This document shows, piece after piece, positions 1-5,736 of a stretch of DNA of 10,761 nucleotides. Numbering within the stretch: the stretch's first letter is position 1; each line of letters opens with the position of its first letter. The translations under genes and the position numbers were made by a program. The DNA comes from DATJXG01 sp035500455 (GTDB lineage Bacteria; Acidobacteriota; Terriglobia; Terriglobales; Acidobacteriaceae). The notes below the pieces were generated by a model, which worked only from the letters and a program-made list of their open reading frames with translations, was not told the origin of the DNA and did not search any database. The stretch spans positions 1 to 10,761 of the forward strand of contig DATJXG010000108.1 in the NCBI GenBank assembly GCA_035500455.1, read 5' to 3'.

Positions 1-425
1 GTGCGAAGCACGGCGAGCATGCGCTCGTTTTCCCAGGGCTTCTGCAGGAAGTCGCGGGCGCCGCGGCGCATGGCTTCGACGGCCAGTTCGACGTTGCCCC
101 ACGCGGTCATCACGATCACGGGAATGCTGCTGTCGGAAGAGACGATCTCGGAGAGCAGGTCGAGACCTTCCTGGCCGGAAGTAGTGTCGCGGGTGTAGTT
201 CAGATCGATGAGGACAGCATCGTAGGAATCGGTGGCCAGAGCCTCGCGGACCAGGGCCGGGGAGCGCACGGAATCCACTTCGTAGCCTTGCGGCCGCAGC
301 AGCAGTTCAATGGCGTCGAGAATGTGCTGCTGATCATCGGCGGCCAGAACCCGCGGCGGGCGGTCGTCAGGCTTGCGTGCGGGCACGGATGCGCCGGCTT
401 CCTCCGACTGAGTTGAGGTTGGCAT
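1..425 (-). CDS. NtrC-like response regulator, N-terminal receiver domain (partial, runs off the window)
   Basis: The frame reads 141 codons from ATG 425-423 to the window edge and is still open, so the output domain is not visible. After a Pro/Ser-rich leader of about 24 residues comes a receiver (CheY-like) domain. The acidic pair is D30-D31 in VLAADDQ, the probable phosphoacceptor is D74 in VLIDLNYTRD, the switch threonine is T107 in VIVMTAWG, and the invariant lysine is K129 in DFLQKPWEN. The loop after D74 carries the run TRDTTSGQEGLDLL, about five residues longer than in CheY. To my knowledge this loop type occurs in NtrC/AtoC-like sigma-54 activators linked to ABC exporters, so an AAA+ plus Fis output is expected but not seen. 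The start lies 6 bases after the TolC-like stop, and the GAGG that overlaps that TGA can serve as ribosome binding site. This suggests translational coupling and feedback on the export operon. A histidine kinase probably follows beyond base 1. Confidence 0.9.
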   Translation of the reverse strand, partial: MPTSTQSEEAGASVPARKPDDRPPRVLAADDQQHILDAIELLLRPQGYEVDSVRSPALVREALATDSYDAVLIDLNYTRDTTSGQEGLDLLSEIVSSDSSIPVIVMTAWGNVELAVEAMRRGARDFLQKPWENERMLAVLR

Positions 426-431
426 GGGGCC

Positions 432-2363
432 TCAGTGCGCAGGAACGCTGACGGTTCCATTCAGCGCGTCCTGAATCAGCACTCCATTATGTTCCAAAGT
501 CGTGCCCGTGGCGCGGTCAAGTTCCACCTTGGCCTTTTCGTAAGCGGTCATGGCGTTGACCAGGTCCAGTTCGGCGAGCGACAGGTCGCGTTGCGCAGTG
601 AGGGTCTGATAGCTCGATCCCGCGCCCAGTTCCTGCTCCTTCTTGGTGATGTCGAACGTCCGGCTAGCCAGATCGCGGGCCTTGCGGGCCGATTCTACGC
701 GGGCGCGCGACTGCTCGAGAGCATACTGGGCGTTCCGCACTTCGATTCGAATCTGCTTCTTCAGTTGCTCGATGCGCAGCGCCGACTGGCGGTATTCCAG
801 TTCGGAGCGATATTGGTCCGCCTTCGCAATACGGTTGCGCAGAGGGATGTTCAGGTTGAAACCCACATAATAATCGGGCGAGGAATTGTTGAATGAGTTC
901 TGCAACGCCCCGCTGAAGTCGGTGGGGACGCTCGAGGAGTTCGCGCCCTGGTAGAAGGGATTCAATTCGCCGGCCAGGCCTGAGCCTCCGTAAAAGCCGA
1001 CCAGCGAGAGCGAGGGCAACAGGGCGTTGCGGGCGGTTTTGCGGGTGATTTCGCGATTATCCAGATCGGCGTTCGATTCCGCCAACTCGGGCCGGTTGTG
1101 CAGGGCCTGGGTGATCAGGTCCAGAATCGGCTCGGTGCTGGCGGCATCCAGGGTGGGCGTTCGATCAGTGGGTACGACCGGCATTTCCTCGAGCACTGGA
1201 TCGTCCAGGCTCCGGGTGAGCGCATTCTTCATCAGCGATTCCTGCAGTTGCAGATTGGTGCGCGCGACCGTGAGTTCCTGATCGCGGCGCGATTCCTCGG
1301 CTTCGGCGCGCATCACGTCCATGGCGGGAACGCTGCCCAGGTCAAGCTGCTTTTTTGCGTTCTCCAGGCTCTGCTGCGCGAATGCCAGCGCCTGCTCATT
1401 CACGCGCGACTGCTCGAAGGCGTTGACCAGGTCCCAGTAGATATTTTCGATCTGGGTGATGGTGGCGATGGTCTGGTCTTTGAAGGCGATGTCGGAAATC
1501 TTTTTGTCGTTCTTCGCAATGCGCAGATAGCGGAGATTCGGCCCCAGCCCGAAACCGGCGAGAAGCTGCTGCTGCACGGTGATGCGGTACTGTGAGCCCA
1601 GCACCGGGGTTAGGTTGCTGAAAATGCTGTTGGTGGTCTGGCGGTTGTTGTCGAACTCGAAGGCAAACGTCGTGCCCGTGGGCAGCGCTTGGAACACGTT
1701 GAAGTTGGCTTGCGTGGTATTGAGCTTGAGCGCGGGTACACCGTAAATCTGAAAGTTCGAGAGCGGCTCGGTGAGATGTTCATTGCCGACGTTGGCGTTG
1801 ATGGAGGGATCGTAGGAAGAGACTGCCGTGCCTGTGCCCAGGGTTGACTGCACCAGGCCGGAAGCGCCGGCTCCGGCTCCGCCCGCACCGCCGGTAGTTC
1901 CGCCGGCTCCGGCTCCGGAACCCGAGCCAAGTCCGCCGACTCCGCCGCCGGGCGTGCCCTGCACCACGCCGGTGTTTACCCCGCGAAAATATCCGCCTGC
2001 GCGAGTACGTAAAACGTCGGTTTCGGCGATGGGCAGGTTGTAGCGGGCGATAGCGAGGTCGAGATTATTCTCCAGCGCGAGGTCGATGGCATCCTGCAAA
2101 GAGAGATAGAGCTTGCCCTCACGCACCAGTTGATTCAACCGCGGCGAGTTTACCAGGACAGGCTGCGGCACGTGGTTCGGCATGTAGGGCGAGAACGGAC
2201 TGTGGGACTGGGGCATCTCCAGGCGAAAGGCAGTGGAGGATTGTGCGCCGGCATGAACGGAAGCCAGGGCGAGCGAAGAAAGGACTAGCGAGAGCAAAAT
2301 ACGGGATGGCCTCACGCTCTTAATCGGCTGGTTCTTCATTGGCTCGATCGGTGGCCGGCTCAT
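432..2363 (-). CDS. TolC-family outer membrane efflux protein
   Basis: This 643-residue protein would form the outer-membrane channel of a tripartite exporter. It starts with a Sec-type signal: basic residues 10-21, a hydrophobic core ILLSLVLSSLALASV (22-36) and a likely signal peptidase I site after AGA (38-40). Two outer-membrane-efflux repeats follow. The first opens with LSLQDAIDLALENN (88-100) and continues with long helices at about 300-385; the second covers about 410-455 and 500-620, ending in KVELDRATGTTL. It is longer than E. coli TolC (493 aa), partly because of a glycine-rich insert at about 138-169. ATG 2363 is chosen because it overlaps the ATPase stop as ATGA and has GAGG at 2374-2377. 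The internal ATG at 2339 would give a more usual signal peptide (MKNQPIKSVRPSR) but has a poorer ribosome binding site. Specificity cannot be told from sequence; pairing with the neighbouring ATPase and permeases is inferred from gene order. Confidence 0.93.
   Translation of the reverse strand: MSRPPIEPMKNQPIKSVRPSRILLSLVLSSLALASVHAGAQSSTAFRLEMPQSHSPFSPYMPNHVPQPVLVNSPRLNQLVREGKLYLSLQDAIDLALENNLDLAIARYNLPIAETDVLRTRAGGYFRGVNTGVVQGTPGGGVGGLGSGSGAGAGGTTGGAGGAGAGASGLVQSTLGTGTAVSSYDPSINANVGNEHLTEPLSNFQIYGVPALKLNTTQANFNVFQALPTGTTFAFEFDNNRQTTNSIFSNLTPVLGSQYRITVQQQLLAGFGLGPNLRYLRIAKNDKKISDIAFKDQTIATITQIENIYWDLVNAFEQSRVNEQALAFAQQSLENAKKQLDLGSVPAMDVMRAEAEESRRDQELTVARTNLQLQESLMKNALTRSLDDPVLEEMPVVPTDRTPTLDAASTEPILDLITQALHNRPELAESNADLDNREITRKTARNALLPSLSLVGFYGGSGLAGELNPFYQGANSSSVPTDFSGALQNSFNNSSPDYYVGFNLNIPLRNRIAKADQYRSELEYRQSALRIEQLKKQIRIEVRNAQYALEQSRARVESARKARDLASRTFDITKKEQELGAGSSYQTLTAQRDLSLAELDLVNAMTAYEKAKVELDRATGTTLEHNGVLIQDALNGTVSVPAH
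1857..1952 (-). repeat. In-frame Gly/Ala/Ser low-complexity tract in the TolC-like gene
   Basis: Residues 138-169 of the TolC-like protein are almost only Gly, Ala, Ser and Thr, with runs such as GGGVGGLGSGSGAGAGG and GGAGGAGAGASG. At DNA level the 17-mer CGCCGGCTCCGGCTCCG (plus strand) occurs exactly at 1865-1881 and again at 1901-1917. The offset is 36 bases (12 codons), so slippage or unequal exchange between copies would keep the frame. The tract lies between the first helix segment and the first membrane-strand region, and is probably a flexible loop. Confidence 0.85.
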
Positions 2364-3070
2364 TGGCTAACCGCCTCGCCGGGCAGTTGCACGTTCGCGT
2401 TGCTGGAATCGGAGACCATCCAGCCGTCGCGCAACTGAATGATGCGGCTGCCGTAGGCGGCGTTCGCCTCGGAGTGCGTCACTTGCACAATCGTGGTGCC
2501 GTGCTGGTTCAAATCGCGGAACAGCTCCATGATCTCCTTGGCCTGGCTGGAATGCAGGTTGCCGGTGGGCTCGTCCGCGAGCAGCAGCGGCGGCTTGTGA
2601 ATCACGGCGCGGGCAATGCCCACGAGCTGCTGCTGGCCTCCCGAAAGCTGGCTGGGATACAGATCTTTCTTGGCGACAATCTGAAAGCGGTCGAGGGTTT
2701 CCGCAACCATGCCCTGCCGCTGGCTGCGGGGAATGTCTTTGTAGGAGAGTGGAAGATCGATGTTCTCCTGCACGGTAAGATCGTCGAGCAGGTGATAGCT
2801 CTGGAACACCATGCCGGTGTTTCTCTTCGCCAGATCGGCCCGCTGCTTGCGCTTCATGGCGTGGACCGCTTCTTCGCGGAACCAGTATTCGCCTTCCCAG
2901 GCGTCATCCAGCAGCGCGAGCGCGTTGAGGAGCGAGGACTTTCCCGCCCCCGATGGCCCCATAATGGTGATGAATTCGCCTTCGCGAATCTCCAGGTTGA
3001 TGCGGCGCAGGACCCAGGTCTGTCCCGCAGGAGTTTTGTAGCTGCGTTCTATGTTTTTGAGTTGAATCAT
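2360..3070 (-). CDS. ABC transporter ATP-binding protein, MacB/LolD-like
   Basis: This is a 236-residue stand-alone nucleotide-binding domain that should power the adjacent FtsX-fold permeases from the cytoplasm. Walker A is GPSGAGKS (38-45), the Q-loop glutamine is Q90 in GMVFQSYHLL, the signature is LSGGQQQ (142-148), Walker B is LLLADEP (162-168) with catalytic E167, and the switch histidine is H199 in VTHS. YHLLDDLTVQENIDLPLSY is typical of the MacB/LolD/FtsE group. Two positions differ from the usual pattern: the residue after LSGGQQQ is Leu rather than Arg, and the D-loop reads GNLHSSQ, with His where Asp is usual. I chose ATG 3070 because homologues start with a beta strand like MIQLKNIERSY and GGAA stands 6 bases upstream. 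The same frame stays open to 3139, but those 23 extra codons cross a repeat-like hairpin. The stop overlaps the TolC-like start (ATGA). Confidence 0.95.
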   Translation of the reverse strand: MIQLKNIERSYKTPAGQTWVLRRINLEIREGEFITIMGPSGAGKSSLLNALALLDDAWEGEYWFREEAVHAMKRKQRADLAKRNTGMVFQSYHLLDDLTVQENIDLPLSYKDIPRSQRQGMVAETLDRFQIVAKKDLYPSQLSGGQQQLVGIARAVIHKPPLLLADEPTGNLHSSQAKEIMELFRDLNQHGTTIVQVTHSEANAAYGSRIIQLRDGWMVSDSSNANVQLPGEAVSQ

Positions 3071-3076
3071 AATCTG

Positions 3077-3080
3077 TTCC
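3077..3080 (-). promoter_or_regulatory. Ribosome binding site deciding the ATPase start
   Basis: On the minus strand GGAA is followed by six bases and then the ATG at 3070. The possible in-frame start at 3139 would put this site inside the gene, so the site supports the shorter protein. The hairpin at 3084-3104 ends four bases before it. Confidence 0.55.
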
Positions 3081-3083
3081 GTA

Positions 3084-3104
3084 GCGCCGGCGTCCCGCCG
3101 GCAC
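3084..3104 (-). repeat. REP-like GC-rich hairpin just upstream of the ATPase ribosome binding site
   Basis: On the transcribed strand two GCCGGC hexamers flank the loop GGGAC. With the outer G-C and a G-U wobble this makes an 8-base-pair stem with a 5-base loop. It sits in the only sizeable gap of the operon (3071-3160), three bases before the GGAA of the ATPase gene. A poly-U tail is missing, so it is not a standard intrinsic terminator. From memory, spurious peptides with RRDAGAT, which this element encodes in one frame, and AGVPPA on the other strand recur across soil-bacterial genomes. That suggests a dispersed palindromic repeat, but I could not count copies. It could equally act as an mRNA stabiliser or attenuate ATPase translation. 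Confidence 0.6.
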
Positions 3105-3160
3105 GATTCGTTCTCTAACCCATACGCCTGCCAAGACACCGCGAGGGGTGAGTGCCGCTC

Positions 3161-5617
3161 CTACTCGTAACGCAATGCCACCATTGGATCGACCTTTGCC
3201 GCCCGGCGGGCAGGTAAGTAAGTAGCCAGTGATGCAACGAAGATGAGCACGCCGGACACCACGGCAAACGTCAGAGGGTCGGTGGCGCTAACACCGTAGA
3301 GCATGCGCGCCATAAGCCGCGTCAGCCCGAGCGAGGCGGCAAGTCCCACCCCGACGCCCATCAGCGTAAGCCGGCCGCCGTTGCCCAGGACCAGCCGCAG
3401 AATGTCCATCCGTCCGGCGCCCAGCGCCATGCGGATGCCGATCTCACGAGTGCGCCGGCCCACCACATAAGAGATGACGCCGTAAATTCCGGTGCTGGCC
3501 AGCAGCAGCGCCAGCGCAGCAAATATTCCCAGGATGATCATTGAAAAACGCTGCCGGGCCAGCGAGTCGGCGATCATTTCGTCCATCGACTGGGCGCCGA
3601 ACACGACCTGCTGGCTGCTCATCTCGCGGCTCACGCCGCGGATGGAATCCAGAAGCCCCGGCACGCCGCCATTGGAACGCAGCATCACGCTGGAACCCGA
3701 GGGAGTCATGGCGATGAACTCATCCGGCATCTGCATCCCGGCCAGGTAGAGCTGCGCCCGAGGGGTCTGTACGTCATCGAGGTCGAGGCCCCACTGCTTC
3801 ACGTGTCCGGCCACTCCGACGATTTCTGCCCGCACCGGCAGAGTCTTCAGATAAATGCCTTTGCCAATGGGATTCTGGCCGGGGAAGTACTTGTTGGCTA
3901 GCACATCGTCGATCACCACTACCAATGGAGAATGCTCGTTGTCCTGCCGCGAAATAAAACGGCCGCTCAGCAGGGGCGTCTCCATAGCTTTCAGATAATC
4001 AGGCCCGACGATGTAGTCGATCGCCCAGTTCATGTCGTTGTCGCTGGCCGGACGCGCCTGGCCATCCAGCCAGAACAGTTGCTCATCGTCGGGGCCGATG
4101 GGAATCGCGCCCCAGGTCTGCGAGACGGCCTGCACGCCCGGAATCGCCGCCAGCTTATCGTCGAGATCGCGGAAAGCGGCGCGAATCGCATCTGGACTGG
4201 CGTTGGCCATGGAGGGTGGCAGGGAAATGCCAAAGTTCAGCAGGTTGTGAGGATTGAAGCCGGGATCAATACTCCAGAGCCGCGTCAGGCTGCGAATCAT
4301 CAGGCCTGCGCCCGCCAGCAGGACCAGCGCCATTGCCATTTCGCCGACGATGAACGCGCCCTGGGTACGGTGCCGGGTTCCGCTGTCGCCGCGGCCACCT
4401 TCTTTCAGACTCTCATGCAGATCGGGCCGCAGAGTCTTGAGCGCCGGCGCCAGTCCGAAGAGAATCCCGGCCAGCAGCGAAATTGAAACCGTGAACAGCA
4501 GGACGTGGAAATCGAGCCCAATCTCTTCCGCCCGCGGCAGTGTTGTGGGGAGTGCCCGCAGCGCCGCCTGCGTGCCCAGTGCGGCGAGCAGCAGGCCCAG
4601 CGCGCCGCCGGTCAGAGCCAGCAGAATACTCTCAGTAAGCAACTGCCGGATCACTCGCCCCTGGCTGGCGCCCAGCGAAGCACGAATGGCGAACTCGCGC
4701 GCCCGGCTGGTCGAGCGCGCCAACAGCAGATTGGCTACGTTCACGCACGCAATCAGCAGGACGAAACCCACCCCAGCCAGCAGTACCAGCAGCAGCGTCT
4801 GCACATGACCGACCATGGTTCTTTTGAGCGGAGCCAGCTTGGAGCCAACGCCCTTGTCGGCGTCGGGAAAGGCGGCACTCAGGTTGCGGGCAACGCCATC
4901 CATATCCGCCTGCGCCTGTTCCACGGTAACTCCCGGTTTCAGCCGGGCCAGGCCATGGATGCCCAGACCAGCGGCACGATGCTGCAGCAGCGGATTGTTC
5001 CATTGCCCCATGCCGACGAAGACATCCCGCCGCTCAGGAAATGAAGGCGCGGAGTAATGGAAGCTGGCCGGGATGACCCCGATCACCGTATAGCTTTTGC
5101 CGTCGAGGATGATGCTCCGGCCGACGATATCCGTCGCGGAATTGAATTTCCGCCTCCACAGCCCGGCGCTGATAAGCGCGAGCGGCGCCGCACCCACACG
5201 GTCTTCATCGGGAGCAAAGTTACGGCCGATTACCGGGCTCACACCCAGCAAGGAAAACAAATCTGATGAAACGAACTCTCCGCTTACCTGCTCGGCGTCG
5301 CCGATGCCGGTAAGGCTGAAGGCAGAACTACGGTAGATCGCCATCGACGAAAACGTGTGGTTGTCTTTCTGCCAGTCCCGAAAATTGGGATAAGAAATCG
5401 AGCCGTACTCGAAGTTTGGTTTGCTCTCGCTGAGCGTGACCAGCCGGTCGGGTTCCGGATACGGCAGCCGGTTGAGGAGCACGCCATTCACAATAGAAAA
5501 CAGCGAAGTGTTTGCACCGATCCCCAAGCCCAAGGTAATCACAGCCACGGCGGCAAATCCCGGGCTTCTGCGCAGCTGGCGGATCGCATAAACGATATCC
5601 TGGAGCAAAGTTTCCAT
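3161..5617 (-). CDS. ADOP-type ABC permease C (duplicated MacB/FtsX permease)
   Basis: This 818-residue inner-membrane protein has the duplicated permease build. It begins with the N-terminal motif DIVYAIRQLRRSPGF (7-21) and a first membrane helix at about 21-41. A MacB-type periplasmic domain follows (about 45-265), then FtsX helices at about 273-296, 330-355 and 371-393. A second unit has helices near 421-443, 691-715, 748-772 and 782-800 around a second periplasmic domain (about 450-680). Both FtsX signatures are intact: VNVANLLLARSTSRAREFAIRASLGAS (two segments near 293-318) and IYGVISYVVGRRTREIGIRMALGAG (711-735). The C-terminus is KVDPMVALRYE, shared with its neighbours. GFVLLIACVNVANLLLA (284-300) is identical to a segment of permease A. 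I prefer ATG 5617; an in-frame GTG at 5629 overlaps the stop of the mini-ADOP frame as GTGA and would add four residues (VRKT). There is no ATPase domain, so it presumably depends on the ATPase at 2360-3070. The substrate is unknown. Confidence 0.93.
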   Translation of the reverse strand: METLLQDIVYAIRQLRRSPGFAAVAVITLGLGIGANTSLFSIVNGVLLNRLPYPEPDRLVTLSESKPNFEYGSISYPNFRDWQKDNHTFSSMAIYRSSAFSLTGIGDAEQVSGEFVSSDLFSLLGVSPVIGRNFAPDEDRVGAAPLALISAGLWRRKFNSATDIVGRSIILDGKSYTVIGVIPASFHYSAPSFPERRDVFVGMGQWNNPLLQHRAAGLGIHGLARLKPGVTVEQAQADMDGVARNLSAAFPDADKGVGSKLAPLKRTMVGHVQTLLLVLLAGVGFVLLIACVNVANLLLARSTSRAREFAIRASLGASQGRVIRQLLTESILLALTGGALGLLLAALGTQAALRALPTTLPRAEEIGLDFHVLLFTVSISLLAGILFGLAPALKTLRPDLHESLKEGGRGDSGTRHRTQGAFIVGEMAMALVLLAGAGLMIRSLTRLWSIDPGFNPHNLLNFGISLPPSMANASPDAIRAAFRDLDDKLAAIPGVQAVSQTWGAIPIGPDDEQLFWLDGQARPASDNDMNWAIDYIVGPDYLKAMETPLLSGRFISRQDNEHSPLVVVIDDVLANKYFPGQNPIGKGIYLKTLPVRAEIVGVAGHVKQWGLDLDDVQTPRAQLYLAGMQMPDEFIAMTPSGSSVMLRSNGGVPGLLDSIRGVSREMSSQQVVFGAQSMDEMIADSLARQRFSMIILGIFAALALLLASTGIYGVISYVVGRRTREIGIRMALGAGRMDILRLVLGNGGRLTLMGVGVGLAASLGLTRLMARMLYGVSATDPLTFAVVSGVLIFVASLATYLPARRAAKVDPMVALRYE

Positions 5618-5625
5618 AGTTTTTC

Positions 5626-5730
5626 TCACTCGCAGGGTAGAGCCACAACCGGATCGGCAACCAGGGTGAATCCCGGGGCCTCGCGAAGCTGCCGGAGCGC
5701 GTAACGAATATCTGCAGGAATGAAGTCCAT
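5626..5730 (-). pseudogene. Mini-ADOP: deletion remnant joining permease N-terminus to C-terminus
   Basis: Between permeases B and C lies a 34-codon open frame, ATG 5730 to TGA 5626. Its first 25 residues (5656-5730) include DIRYALRQLREAPGFTLVA. This matches the start of the ADOP family: permease C has DIVYAIRQLRRSPGFAAVA and permease A has NLRYSLRLLRKSPGFTAVA. The last nine residues, DPVVALPCE and stop (5626-5655), match the extreme C-terminus DPVVALRYE of the partial ADOP at 10628, with two changed residues (RY to PC). The roughly 770 residues in between are absent, and the two ends are joined in frame. This is best read as an internal deletion of another tandem permease. The frame starts 6 bases after the stop of permease B, has only a weak ribosome binding site (AAAG region), and its stop overlaps a possible GTG start of permease C. 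It may therefore still be translated as a coupling leader. A membrane function is unlikely without helices. Confidence 0.8.
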
Positions 5731-5736
5731 TTGTCT

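Noticed and set aside
200..460. An 86-codon minus-strand frame across the response regulator start
   Set aside because: It is out of frame with the receiver domain, which has all catalytic residues in the other frame, and its Cys/Pro/Arg-rich composition is that of a shadow frame.
1828..2043. A Pro-rich plus-strand frame (PAPAPPAPPVVPPAPAPEPEP)
   Set aside because: It is the antisense reading of the Gly/Ala/Ser-rich insert of the TolC-like gene.
3084..3104. The hairpin as a rho-independent terminator between permease C and the ATPase
   Set aside because: The stem is followed by TACGGAACAG on the transcribed strand, with no T-run, and it stands right before a ribosome binding site.
3071..3139. 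Upstream extension of the ATPase by 23 codons
   Set aside because: The extension crosses the hairpin, encodes the repeat-derived run CRRDAGAT and lacks family similarity; GGAA upstream of ATG 3070 marks the real start.
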